This document shows positions 34,081 to 45,984 of a DNA stretch of 64,000 bases, piece by piece (position 1 is the stretch's first letter; each line of letters starts with the position of its first letter). The notes under the pieces are model-generated. The model was not told where the DNA came from. It saw only the letters and a list, made by a program, of their open reading frames with translations, and did no database searches. Position numbers and translations under genes: made by a program. The stretch is from contig JAJHZJ010000496.1 of assembly GCA_023548195.1 (NCBI GenBank), positions 6,806,702 through 6,870,701 of the forward strand. The letters are read 5' to 3'. The DNA comes from Bettongia penicillata ogilbyi. Taxonomy: Eukaryota > Chordata > Mammalia > Diprotodontia > Potoroidae.

Positions 34081-35825
34081 GTCTGGTGAATGAATGAATT
34101 ATAAATAGTGTAACAATATTTTTCTCATACTTTGACAACCTTCCAAATAATATATGTTTTCACTTTTATATAATTTCTTATTTAAGATATTCAATATTTA
34201 AAGTGTTCAGTTTCTGTAAGAAATCCTTGTGAAAATAGGAATAAACATAAGAAGGTGACATTTCCATTTTCAGGCCCATATCATTGGCTCTGGTCCTTGG
34301 CTAGAATTCACCATCACCCTTTTAAATGATACTTATTTTTTTTAAACAAAGAATCACCTGCTGACATTTATATTTTGAAGCTACAAGGCTTGGAATTAAT
34401 TGCCTGTTTTGTACGAATGCCAGTTAGTGATTTATTTCTGATAGACCTATCTGTGCTCTTGGTGTTTTGAGAAAGTTAAATATTTTTCATCTCTTTTCTC
34501 TATCAGGTCCTTGAAAATAAAGGAGCCAGATCTTTTTGGGAAGGGGGATGAGTATATCAAGTAGGAGTTCAAAATCTGAGAAAAAACTTATTTGACTTCA
34601 GAGTCAAAAGAGGAAAACAAATACATTCTTGAGCTGTTATAGCTAGATGAGGAAGATTATAGATATTTTGTTCATTTTCACGGTATTAGTGTTTGGCATG
34701 CCTCAGAATACCAAATCAAATTGATAGAATGGTTGCTCTGGCCAGCAGAAACTCTACACCATATAAACACATTCTTTGTTTATGAAAACCCTAACCTTCA
34801 GGAACTGTGGCTCAGTAGCATGGGCTTTATTATAAGATAATCTGAATCTCTACAAATAAAAGTTCTTTCTTTATTTTCTTCCTAAAACCTTACAAAGTGT
34901 AAAGAGAGACCTTCTTACATTCTCCTTAGAAGTGGTTTGGCTGTCTGTATATCCTGCATTTACAAAATAATTCACTTCTCCACTTTTCTTTGCACTAAAT
35001 AGGCCTAACTGTTTACATTTTACTGGAAACATCCAATAGCAACAAAAAGATTGAATTATAGCCAGGATTCTTTTTTCATTTCCCTCAAAATGGAAAAATT
35101 CTTCTGGATAGGCCTGTTAGTGAAATTGAAAACCCAGGGCTGCCCTTTAGCAAATAAGCAAGTCTGGTGCAAATATACATAATGTAATTCAAGAGAGGAA
35201 ATCTGTTGGAAAAAATAGGATTATCTTTAGAAATTTTTTTCTAATTTCTATGACACAAAGCCATTTCAGTATATCCTTCATGCAGGAATAGCTTGAGTGA
35301 TGCTTATAATCATCCTTTTCAAAGATACTGAAATGTTCCGGGTTTTGCCTCTTACTCAGCGGATATTCTATCATTGGTACAAATCTTGACTCAGTGTTTA
35401 ATTTGTAAGAGGTTTTCTCTTTACTTTGGTATATCTGTTCAAAGCTATTATAGGCACACATAGAAAAATGGGTCTCTCAAGGCTATAATAGACTCTCCTA
35501 ACCTTTAAAGCTGCTCTCCTACCCTCCCTCCCAGTTTAATTCATGTATTGTTTTGCCCCTGGTAAATATCTTTTTTAAAGTATATCGCATTATGGCTGTG
35601 GTTATTTCCTAATTTTGAATATGATTATTGATTTCTCATGTTGGAACATTAGCAAAATGGGTCAAATTATATGGTTTAATCATAAGATTGTAATATTTCC
35701 CTTTAGTTCTTGAGATGGCAGTGAAAGTCAGTATGAAACAACTCTTTTTTTTTTAAATGACCTCTTTCAAATTTCTGTCTTTATCTCGTTGCAAATCTTT
35801 TCTTACCTATTTCTAGGCAGGGGAA
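34081..35825. other. Repeat-poor intron block
   Basis: No exon, RNA gene or recognised transposon in about 1.7 kb. Confidence 0.4.
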
Positions 35826-35827
35826 AC

Positions 35828-35914
35828 AACATGACAAAGTGATTGCATTACCCCTTCTGATATCTATTGACTGTGTCACCCTGGGCAAGTCACTTAACTT
35901 TTCAGTCCTTTAAG
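35828..35914 (+). mobile_element. MIR/tRNA-SINE fragment
   Basis: 'acaacatgacaaagtgattg', then 'tgactgtgtcaccctgggca' and 'agtcacttaacttttcagtc'. It ends where the hAT-type element begins. Confidence 0.6.
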
Positions 35915-35916
35915 AC

Positions 35917-36132
35917 AGCAGGTATTAACCATTTTGGAGGAGTCTTGGACCCCTTTCCTCATCTCGTGAATTCTATGGGCCTCTTGTTTCATAAACAGTT
36001 TTTAAACAATTGAAAGAAATACTAAATTTCAACTAGGGATTAGTGCAAATAAAGATGTATTTTTTTTTCTCTCCATCCAAGTTGATGGGCCCCTTGGGAT
36101 CAGTCCTTATCCCTAGGTTAAGAGCACCTGCT
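35917..36132. mobile_element. hAT-type miniature element with terminal inverted repeats
   Basis: The left end AGCAGGTATTAACC pairs with the right end GGTTAAGAGCACCTGCT, whose reverse complement is AGCAGGTGCTCTTAACC. The ends match apart from a 3-base gap. The interior has 'ggaggagtcttggacccctt' and 'gatgggccccttgggatcag', themselves nearly complementary subterminal blocks. Length is about 216 bases with no coding capacity. A target-site duplication is not obvious. Confidence 0.65.
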
Positions 36133-36894
36133 CTCAGGCTATAAATGGTAGAGAATGTGCTAACCAGCATTGGGAGAGGAAATTCCTTACCCAAAAAAAT
36201 CACAGGTGTAGTTAATAGCAAACAAACAAAAGTCTTTCCAGGCCCATATTTCATGGACTGAAAAGTTTGCAGGTAAAATAAATATAAACCAAATCAGATC
36301 CAGTTACAGTGAGAATTGTTCCTCCTGCTTTGAATGTCTAAGGCTAGTAGTCTGGGCTGAGTTCCCATTAGGTCACATCTAAAAATAACTTTGCTACAGT
36401 TTGGCTCAGGAGTTGCTGGAGACAGTAAAAACAAGGTTATTTTCGGCCTCTGGCACCATCCTGAGAGGGAGTTGCCACGGGATGCATGTTCCTTTCCAAT
36501 TCTATCACTCACAGTACTTTTACATGGCAGTTACTACTCCAAAAATAACAGAAAAGGAACAGGTCTGCTTAGTGTGATTTGATTGCCTGAGAATTGTAAA
36601 TTTTTTATTTTGTTTTAAAGTTTATTTTTCATGGACTTTAATGCCAGAAAGCATCCAAGAAATAGTTGGAATATTTATTTTTATAGTTTACCAAAATAGT
36701 AGCCTACTGGCCATTCTAGATATGTGGTACCATTTTGAAGTACAGTAATTAACAAAAATTGCTTGGTAAGTATTTCCCATGGTTGCCTCAAAACAGAATT
36801 TTATCATTCAGGACCAATAAGAAATAGAGATTAGACCTGTGATTTCCTTAGTAAAATGATCTCTCAGGGGAGAACACTCTTTCTTGTCAGTACA
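36133..36894. other. Intron block without recognised features
   Basis: No gene or clear transposon seen. Confidence 0.35.
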
Positions 36895-37010
36895 AGTCTT
36901 AGAAAGAAATCTTGAATACTGAGAGATTAAATGAATTGCCCAGGGTCACACAGAGGTGGAACATGAACCCAGGTCTTGCTGGTTTTTAAGACTAATGAAC
37001 CTCTCATTTA
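36895..37010 (-). mobile_element. MIR copy, antisense
   Basis: 'ttaaatgaattgcccagggt', 'cacacagaggtggaacatga', 'acccaggtcttgctggtttt'. Confidence 0.7.
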
Positions 37011-38505
37011 GGACCATAGAGTTGTTGAAAATATGGTGACTTGGTACCAGGAATTCTGGGTTGTGGGATCAATTCAGCCCACTACATTAGTATTTTTAGT
37101 ATATAGTATTAATAATATATTAATATATTTTGAGTAGTCAAAGAATATTTAACCTAAGATAAAATAAGCCTGAGTTTGTTTCCAAGAGAAATCAGGGTGA
37201 ATTTATAGGAAATGGATCAGATACTGAAAAGAAATTCTATTTGATTTCTTGGCATCTCCATTTCATTGATTTTTGGCTTAGTTTTCTTATAATTTTATAT
37301 TTATAAGAAGCATCCAAAAGTTCGCTTTGGGGGAGGAGGGAAATAGATGTTTTGTTTTGTTTTTTGCTTTGCTTAATTTTGGTTTTTTTATTTATTCATT
37401 TTCAAAAGGTGTAGATTTCCTGTACTTAGTAATAAGACTATCAGTAAAAAAGATTAATGCTGCGAAGAAGATTGATAAAGCATAATGTAGGGTGATGTGG
37501 ATGCACTGAATATAAACTTTTTGTGTGCTTAAATAATAATTGAGCTGACAAAGTTGAAATTCAGTGTCTAATGCAAGTCTAAATTACAGCCCTCCTTCAG
37601 TCTCTTCGTTTATCTCTCTACAAAACAGACATCGTAACTAAGTCCAGGTTGAATGTAATGGGTAATGTCTAATCCCCCCAGATCTCATTAGCATAAATGA
37701 GATGATGAGGCCCAAGGCTGCCTGCACATTATTATTATGTATTTCAGTTCTGCACTGGCTTCACCTTAAAGGTCAGCTGCTGAGCTTACAGGCTGCAACC
37801 AGGGTTGGACAATTGGAAAACACGCCAGCTCTTAATGTTATTATTTTACAAATCATGCTATGAATACCATATATTTGTATGGACCTTTAAAGATATTCAA
37901 AGCACATTCACCCATGTTAGCTCTTTGGATCCTTCCATTGAAGTACTCAGAGATTTAACTTGACTGAGAGAGAGTAGTAGTGGGACCCAACACAGGATTT
38001 CAGATTACAACTTGGGTGACCTTTATATTGCCTTGTTAAAATAAATTCTTGACCAAAGTGAATGGTGAATTGTAATTCTATTGATTGGCTTTTTGAATTG
38101 GATGCTATAGAAGTCTGAGGTACAGTTGTTATGAATTAGCAGTCAATGTAATTGAGAAACCAAGCCTTTCTCTTTGGAGCGATTACTGGTTTTCTGTAGA
38201 ATTTGTCATTTCAGGTGTCTGTATTGAGCACACAAAAAACTGCATGGCTAGGAAGTATGTGGAATAAAGTTGTGTTTTAATGTGGAGAAAACACACACAT
38301 GTCTATGTGTGTCTATTTAAACATAAATCTCATCCATCTATGCACCCACACTGGAAGAAAGAAAGGAGAAAGCAGGGTTGACAAGAGTGACTTGTAAAAC
38401 AGTTCCCCTGGGGTTTCTATTGTGCAATAAAGAGGAAAGCTGGATTAGTCCCCAGAGCAGGAGGGAAATAATCCTAGCATCTTTAAAATGAGGAAGATGA
38501 GAGAA
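37011..38505. other. Repeat-poor intron block, possible conserved non-coding element at 37440-37830
   Basis: No transposon recognised. 37440-37830 has balanced base composition, clustered homeodomain-like TAAT/ATTA motifs and a perfect inverted repeat (37682-37703), features often seen in developmental enhancers. Conservation was not tested. Confidence 0.35.
37682..37703. other. Perfect inverted repeat (8-bp arms, 6-nt spacer)
   Basis: ATCTCATT, spacer AGCATA, AATGAGAT. It could bind a dimeric factor; function unknown. Confidence 0.8.
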
Positions 38506-38509
38506 AGTA

Positions 38510-38700
38510 TAGCATAGGATGAAGAACATTGGATCTGGGATCTACAAATGGTTCAAATTCCACTTCTGAAGTGACTGATCTGACTGAGGGGAAATAACCT
38601 CCCCTCCCTGGGCTTCAGTTTCTTTGCCTCTGAACCAAGGGATTTGAACATCATGGCCTCCGAAGTCCTCCCCAGCTCTAGATCTGGAATCATATGAGTC
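38510..38700 (+). mobile_element. MIR/tRNA-SINE, sense
   Basis: 'agcataggatgaagaacatt', 'ggatctgggatctacaaatg', 'ctgggcttcagtttctttgc', 'cccagctctagatctggaat'. Confidence 0.6.
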
Positions 38701-38744
38701 TAGCTCCAAGATGTGCTCCAGTTCTCAATCTATGTACCTGTGAT

Positions 38745-38960
38745 CTCATTCATTCATTCATTCAACCATCTTAGTCTGAATGTCTACTGAGTCCTAGGAG
38801 CTGTTGTTACTTTCAAAGGGTACTTTGTCAGGAAACAAAACAAAATAAAAATCCCTGTCCTCAACTTGGGGGTGAGACAGCATGTTCACAGACACAGCTA
38901 TGAAACGCATGATCAGTATTTTCATTGAGGCGGATGATAACAATTGGAAGGACCAGGAGA
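38745..38960 (+). repeat. Ancient repeat ('tctactgagtcctaggagc' type) with short (CATT)n
   Basis: CATTCATTCATTCATTC at 38750-38764, 'gaatgtctactgagtcctag', 'aaaatccctgtcctcaactt'. Confidence 0.5.
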
Positions 38961-40019
38961 AGTCCCATGTCAGATGTGGTGCTTTGTCTAGCATCTGACT
39001 TTTGGTCCTATGGGGCCAAATCTCCCCATATTTCTCAGGCAGCATGGAAATAGGGCAGAGAACACAATGACTTATGATCATTCTTGCAGGCTTACTGACT
39101 TTCTGAGCACTGGGGCTGAGGTCTCTTTCACGCAGATATTTCACGTTCATCGTGTGTTGGTGGCCCCTCTGTTCTCTTCTGATCTCCTCTTACTTTCTGC
39201 CAGAAACTTTTAGCTAACTAAAGTTCTTTCCCTTTTGATGTCCATTCTCCCTATGAGAAAGAAGACACTTAAGTCATGGGGTGTGGGCTTTCAGAAATGT
39301 TTGCTTGGAGAGGCTGGTCTCATGTTAGGAGTTGTGCACCTGTGTTCCTATACAGAAATTCTGACTCCCTCCCCATATTCAGTTTTAATTTATTTTTAAT
39401 TCTGTGTCCTGCTGCAGGAGACATTTAATAAATGCTGATTGATTGATTACTGCTGTCTATCTGACAAGACCCTGCCCTTTCATGAGCATCACATATACAC
39501 ATTACAGATATATTATGAACACAGCTCTGTGTGGGTCAAATTTATGCGTTTAAATTCAATTCAGACTTACATGATGATGTGTAACCCTGTGCTTGGGACT
39601 GTATGATATCACAGTCTGGCCATGTGTAGCTCAATGCATTTTCAAGAAAAGGTGATTTTAATATTGCCTCATAAGTACTTTGTTTAGTGCTTTACAATCA
39701 TTCTTTTTCTGTAAAACTTTAGATTTTCCACTGTTGTCCTCCCGAAGTTTCAAGTCAAGCACTGATCTACTTGTTTCTCATTGGAAACTCCCTATACCAA
39801 TAAAATCCCAAGTTACCTAAAGCCTTGCTTGGCTATTGGATTTACCTAGCCTTTAATTCCAGGGCCCACTTCATTTTCTCAATCCTTACTTCCCAAATCA
39901 TAGAGAATGATGCTTGATCATGGTCTGGGCAGTTATGAGAGAAGAGAGAGAAGGAAAAAAATGAAGAAGAAAGAGAAGTCAGTCAGAGGGGGGAAAACAG
40001 TGAATTAGATCACAGAATT
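38961..40019. other. Intron block, with a short L2 end at about 39405-39452
   Basis: 'gtcctgctgcaggagacatt' then 'taataaatgctgattgattg' gives a short L2-like terminus. A purine-rich stretch lies at 39938-39975. No gene. Confidence 0.35.
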
Positions 40020-40260
40020 CAAGATCTTAATCATTTTAAAACATTCTCCTCATTTTGCAGATGAAGAAACGTAATTCTTTTAACTAGATGATAAGCTTCT
40101 TGAGGTTATGGACTCTTTTTTATTCATATTCTCAACACTTAGCACAATGGCTGGTATATAATAGAACTTAATACGTGTTCATGGATTGACTAAGGCCTCT
40201 AGAGGTTGTCCGAGGTCTCACAAGTTGTAAGCATGTGGCATTCAAATTCGAGACCAGTGA
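40020..40260 (-). mobile_element. MIR copy split by an L2 tail
   Basis: MIR antisense part one at about 40045-40078 ('cattttgcagatgaagaaac') and part two at about 40190-40260 ('gtccgaggtctcacaagttg', 'cattcaaattcgagaccag'). Between them a + strand L2 terminus at 40080-40190 ('gataagcttcttgaggttat', 'cttagcacaatggctggtat'). Confidence 0.6.
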
Positions 40261-40340
40261 CTATACTTTTATTGTCTATTTTTTTATTGTTCCACCAAGG
40301 TCAGATTCCTTATAGTGCTCAGATTATGTCAGAATCAAAT

Positions 40341-40857
40341 CCTGTTTGGAATTAGATGTGGTGATGTTTTTCACCCCCCTCTCAGTCTTTCTTCATTGTC
40401 TACATCAGATCAGAATCATTTTGGAAAGTCCTTTTGTTTGTTGACACTAAGATTTGAGGGGTTTCTAGTAGGACCAGCAGACTCAGTTCTGGATGATTAG
40501 AAAGCATTTCAGAAAGAGATGCTGATGTCCGTGGAAGTGTTTTTTTATCTCCCTGCTTTGTTCCTCTGTATACAACAGAGGTGAAGTGTCTAAATGACAG
40601 CATATTCCAATGTTACAATAAGCAATATCCATTCCTTGTCAAAACTGGTCTTCTTTTCTCTCTCTCTTTAGCATTTTACCTTTTCTCCTTTGTTTGATTC
40701 CATACGGTTCTGACTTCCAGCAACCTGCCATCTGAACAGGCTGATTTCAGTACAATATATAAAATGGACTGGATTAGCAGATGGTCATCTAATGTTTTAT
40801 GCAAATAGCTATGTAATGAAGTATGATTTGATAAAGCAGATGCCTCTCCTGGGGACT
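40341..40857 (+). repeat. Copy 1 of a spaced direct duplication
   Basis: Co-linear with 44227-44792 from CCTGTTTG to CCTGGGGACT. Substitutions and small indels are spread over the left and central parts. The right-hand 117 bases (40741-40857) are identical in the two copies and include the octamer ATGCAAAT (40799-40806). Copy 1 has only a short TC run at about 40657-40670, where copy 2 has a long one. No known transposon family, terminal repeats or coding domain recognised. Confidence 0.9.
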
Positions 40858-42520
40858 GTTTTTGGTTTTTTTTCGACCACGAAGGCAGGTGGTCTTGGTT
40901 AGTGATTGTATTTTAGCCCAACTCCAGTAGAAACATGCTTAAATCCTACCTGCTTCTGAGAACAGGGGAACTATAATTCCTTCGACGCTACCATGATTAG
41001 TCAGTGCCACAAAAACAAATATAAAAGTGATAGCAACTGTGGTGTTGCTTCCCTCAACTTCCTGGCTTACAGAAATGAAAATGCCATCCGCAATTTGTTT
41101 TACTATTTTACAGTAAAATCAAAGTAAATGCACACCTTGACAGAGTTGAGCATTCATAGCAATAGACTGAAAATCCTTTGGGCCAAACCTGTGATTTAAT
41201 CCATATGGGAAATGTGGAAATTCCCTCTGCTAATGCAAGTTAATAAATGCTGTGCAACTTAGCATCTCAGAGTTTCCTGGGACTCTAAGAGGATAGATCA
41301 CTTGCCCCGGGTTACACATCCAATAAATATATGAGACACATAGACTTGAATACAGATCATCCTGACTCCAACACTAACCCTCTATCCAGTATACGATTCT
41401 GCTTTTTTTTTAATACAAGCTTGTTTTTTCATTTTTTTAATCTTCTGGTCACTGAGTAAAAAGCATCCATAGACCAGTTCCTAAGAAGCAAATCATTGAG
41501 GCCAACTTCAGAGATTGGTTAGTGTTGTAATGGAAATATCATTAAGTTGTTTGAGGTTTAAAATGTTTGAGAGATGTAGTGTCTGGGTAATTTAATCAGT
41601 TTATTAATTAGACTAGCATATTATTAATAAAAGAGGTTAATGGTGCTCTCAAATGCCAAAGACCCCTCATGGCACTGAGTACCCAAATTTTGGTCAAAGT
41701 GATTTATCAGTTCCCATATAATCTGTGTTACAAAAAGGGAGAATCCACATTTTCCAGACTTGTCTGAATAAATGCAATAATTAGGATGCCACCCTAATTG
41801 GCCTAAACTTAGAATTTTCTTTACTGTCTGATTAGAGCTTAGCATCCTGGCTGGGTAAGTCTTTGGGAAAGATTTTCCACACTGATTGATTTTTGGAGGA
41901 GGAAGTAGAAAAGGGAAAAAACCTTAGTCCTGATTCAATAATTAGTTATTGATACAGGAGAGAAATAATCATTTCTCCCAGCTGAGAGCTTCTAATCAGG
42001 TCCCTGCTAGCTTTAAGGTCCTATACATATTTGTTCTTTTGGTTTGAGTTACTCCCCTTGTGTAAGGAGTGGGATAGGAAGAGAGTGAAGGAATGATTTT
42101 TTTTTCTTTTAGTAAGTTTGCTTATCCTGGAATACAATGGAAATGATTCCATTTCACCATAGCCTTATTAAAATGGGATGTGTTTCTTCCAATTATTTAG
42201 TCTACTAATGTATTCAGCACCTGTGGGAACCGTGGATCTTCAAGTAAGGACCATGTTAATCAAAAGACTTTGTATGTTTCAGCACTATTCCAAGTTTATG
42301 TCATTGCATTAGAGGGCAGAGCAGATGAAATTGAAGACATGTAATGTACTACTGATTGGATTAACTTGTCCATTTTTGTAGCCTGCTTAAAGACTTATTT
42401 TAGATAAATTAAGAAGATTAAATCTGAAAAGTGACCTTCGACAACTATTCTTTCTGGGGGAAAAAAAAACATTCATTCCTCTGATACTGCTAACAATATA
42501 TTTAGTATTCTCATATAGGA
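40858..42520. other. Intron block, with one SINE
   Basis: Apart from the SINE at 41205-41395, nothing recognisable. T-runs at about 41403-41412. Confidence 0.35.
41205..41395 (-). mobile_element. Marsupial SINE with 'ATTCCCTCTGCTAATGCA' motif, antisense
   Basis: 'gaaattccctctgctaatgc', 'agagtttcctgggactctaa', 'gatcacttgccccgggttac', 'agatcatcctgactccaaca'. Confidence 0.65.
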
Positions 42521-42540
42521 CTCTCTCTCCCTCCCTCCCC

Positions 42541-42596
<56 letters not shown>

Positions 42597-42603
42597 CCTC
42601 CCC

Positions 42604-42642
<39 letters not shown>
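42521..42642. repeat. Duplicated (TC)n tract, 63-base period
   Basis: The unit CTCCCTCCCTCCCCCGCC followed by (TC)n occurs twice; CCCCGCC is at 42538-42544 and 42601-42607. This is a tandem duplication of a whole microsatellite block. Confidence 0.95.
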
Positions 42643-42648
<6 letters not shown>

Positions 42649-43765
42649 TTATTAACCTTTCCAGCCATGATGTAGTCTTTGTTTTGTTAAATTGCATTTC
42701 TTCCCTCAAGAATATGGGCTTAACTGTTTCATCCTAATGATGCCTGATAACACTTTTTTTAACAGTCAATGCGCCCACTATGAAACAGATTTTCTTTACT
42801 GTTAACAGGAGATGAAACTACAAGGGGAGAAAAAATGAAGACTTGCCGTTGGGTTTCTTGCACTGGCATTTTCTATTTTACATAGTCTGGGATAAGGTGA
42901 TTCTCAAAAAATAGTTTTCTATATTTTTGTATTTCATTTATCAATGGTTTGATCTCTTAGAAACAGATGAGAAATAAAGAACTCACATCCTGCAATCAAC
43001 AAGTAATTGTTGGGATATCCACTAGTCTTCACTTAACTGGAGGAAGATATCTGATGATCCTTCTGTAACCATTTATTAATGGTTATTAATTAGGTCATGA
43101 CGCCTAATGTTTCAAAGGCTGAAGACTATGAGCTCTTTGTGAGCAAGGACTATACATGCTTACCTTTCTTCCATTTCCCAATTGTTAGCCCACTGCCTGG
43201 CACAGAGTAGAGTGCAAATATATACTTGTAGATGGATAGCTGTTCTCTGAGTTTTTAAAGACAAACAAAATCTAGTCTCTGCCTTCAAAGAATTTATAAT
43301 CCATCAATTAATTTATCCCACTGTTAATAGAGTTCTGCATTACAATTGAAAATTCTTCCACTTATAAAGTAAATTTTCTTTATTTTTTCCTTCTCTCAGA
43401 TGGGCGAATATTTCCATGGGTTATGCTTGAAGCTAGTTATTTAGTTATCTTCTGAATAGCTTTTCTTCTGGGTTAAAAGAAAGCAAACTATGGCTTTAAC
43501 ATGACTTTTCCAAAGATCTTCCTTTGTAATTCTCTAATTATTTTGATTGTTCTGTGATATGATCTAAGATCATATAACTTCCTCCCCTGTCAACCAATCA
43601 GAGGAATTGTCCAGCCAGTTATTGTGGAGAGAGAGACATAGAGGAGTTATGGAATGCTTTTAACTTTTGTCAAAGAAGAAAAGTAAATGGTTTTGTATTC
43701 CCTTAATCAATAATGCCAATTTAATATCCATGGTTATATCTAATCCAGAAATTAATTGTAAAGCA
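42643..43765. other. Intron block with an L2 tail at 43125-43250
   Basis: 'tatgagctctttgtgagcaa' and 'cccactgcctggcacagagt' mark an L2 3' terminus. No gene. Confidence 0.4.
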
Positions 43766-43769
43766 AAGG

Positions 43770-43975
43770 CACTGAGTGCCAGGAGAAGTAGAGTTCTAAT
43801 TTCATTTCCAACATAAATTGTGTGATCATGGGTAGGTCATTTAAAGAAAACCTCAGTTTCCTCTTCTGTAAAAATGAACCCAATGAAGATTGCAGTACCT
43901 ATGTCATAGACTTATTGGGGTGATCAAGTGAAATAATGTCCATAAGGGACTTTGTAAGCTTTCAAGCACAATTTC
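43770..43975 (+). mobile_element. MIR-type SINE
   Basis: 'aattgtgtgatcatgggtag', 'gaaaacctcagtttcctctt', 'ctgtaaaaatgaacccaatg', 'ttattggggtgatcaagtga', 'ttgtaagctttcaagcac'. Confidence 0.65.
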
Positions 43976-44226
43976 ACTGTTCCTGTTTCAGTGATCAGTC
44001 CTATCTTAATATTCTCTATCTGAAACCAGATAAAGCAGAGATAAAATAAGTTCAAGAATCTATGTTAAGTAAACCTCTTCTGTTTCTTGTTTGTAATAGT
44101 GGATTTGTATACAAAAGCTCAGGTGTTGGATGTCTACCAAACAAAGGCTTCTGACTTTCTAAAGTGTCAGGATAATTTTTGTACACAGGTGGTTGCTCTC
44201 TCGCTCCCTCCCTCCTTTACCTTCCT

Positions 44227-44530
44227 CCTGTTTGCAATTAGATGTATTTGTTTTTCTGCCCTCCCTTATTCTTTCTTCATTGCTGATGCCAGATCAGAAT
44301 CGTTTTGGAAAGTCCTTTTATTTATCGACACTCTAAGAATTGAGGGATCACTAGTCGGACCAACAGGCTCCGCTCTGGATGATTAGAAAGCATTTCAGAA
44401 TAAAGTGCTGATGACCATGTCAGTGGTTTTTTATCTCCCTGCTTTGTTCCTCTGTGCATATAACAGAGGTGAAGTGTCTAAATGACAGCATATTCAAATG
44501 TTACAGTAAGCAATATGCATTCCTTATCAG

Positions 44531-44561
<31 letters not shown>

Positions 44562-44792
44562 GTCCCTCTCTCCCCTATCTCTGTTTCTCTTTGTCTCTGT
44601 CTCTAGCATTTTACCTTTTCTTCTTTGTTTGATTCCATACTGTTCTGACTTCCAGCAACCAGCCATCTGAACAGACTGATTTCAGTACAATATATAAAAT
44701 GGACTGGATTAGCAGATGGTCATCTAATGTTTTATGCAAATAGCTATGTAATGAAGTATGATTTGATAAAGCAGATGCCTCTCCTGGGGACT
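44227..44792 (+). repeat. Copy 2 of a spaced direct duplication
   Basis: Same order as 40341-40857, about 3.9 kb downstream in the same direction. It carries an expanded pyrimidine tract at about 44534-44606. The right-hand 117 bases (44676-44792) equal copy 1 exactly, with the octamer at 44734-44741. Flanking DNA differs from copy 1 on both sides. Confidence 0.9.
44534..44606. repeat. (TC)n and TC-rich tract
   Basis: Pure TC for about 28 bases, then interrupted TC/TTTC to about 44606. It lies inside copy 2 of the duplication. Confidence 0.9.
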
Positions 44793-45984
44793 TCCTCTTT
44801 CTTTCTCTTGACATATCTATATGGATATGTAAATACATGCATCCCCATACAAATGCACATACATGCACATATATTCTTGAGTGGCCATGTAGCAAAAATG
44901 TCCTTGTAGTTGTAGACTGTCTTCCTCTAGCAGTCATTTATAGTACACACTTGGCTCCCACCCCAGTGCTAGGAAGACTCTATGCATCGCTTCCTCCAAC
45001 CCTGACATCAGTGATGCTCTGTGGCTCATCCAGTAGCAGGTGTTGAACAGTGATATAAACAGCATTTTGTCTACTGAAGCCAAAATCATCCTGCTTCCAG
45101 TCTCTATTGGCCAATGGAACACTGATGCCAAAGTCACTTCCCAAGTCAGGTATCAGGCATGACAGTTCATTATGCTGTCTGCCAAACTACTGGCCCATTG
45201 AAACCCTTATTTTAAATATGAAGGAAGAGTAAAAACTTCTGTCAAGCAAATAACTTGTGATTTTAAGTGACACATTCTTCTGAATTTGAAGATTTCTCTG
45301 TGTTTGATAAGTCGAGGTCAGAGATTAAAATGCATCTAATTCCCTAACATCAGCCTTGTTTTGAACATATTGACATGTCTAGTAGTACAGACTTTAGAAT
45401 ATAGCAGAAGAAAACTGACCCCTCTCTGCATTACAGAACCCTTTCAGAGTGAGGCAAAAGGAGAGAGGGAGAGGGAGAGGGAGAGGGAGAAGACCAGGCC
45501 CATTTTAAGAATATGCATAAACTGAAATATTGTGACGAAGACCAACAGGAGAGTGAACAAACATGACCAAGAAAAATTACGTGAAGGTTGAGTCTAGAAA
45601 AGAGCACTCAGGGGAGATCTGATGTCACATTTTCCTGCATTTGTAGGAATGGTGTGTGACTTTTTCTGCTTGGTGCTGGTGAAAATAAGGGTAGATATTG
45701 CTGATTGTGGTTTGATATGAGAGAAAACCTTCTATCTATAGGACTGGTCCAAAAATTGACAAAGCTGCTTTTGGGGGAATTTGCTCTCCTTAAAAAAAGT
45801 CTTTGAAAAAAGACTAGATAACTATTTTTTGAGTATATTGAAGAGAGTATTTTTTTTTTTTGTTGTTGAGATTATCAGTTGGCCTACTAGCCACTAATGT
45901 CCCTTCTGATTCTGAGTGTCTCTGATTCAATGGTTCCACCTTGGCTCAATCTGCTTTCCCCCTCCTCAGTTGTCAATACGAAAC
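44793..45984. other. Intron block with a short purine repeat
   Basis: (GAGAGG)n at 45459-45491 and a T-run at about 45850-45862. No gene or clear transposon. Confidence 0.4.

Noticed and set aside
42387..42709. Arg-Glu-rich open frames on the minus strand
   Set aside because: They are translations of the (TC)n/(GA)n microsatellite.
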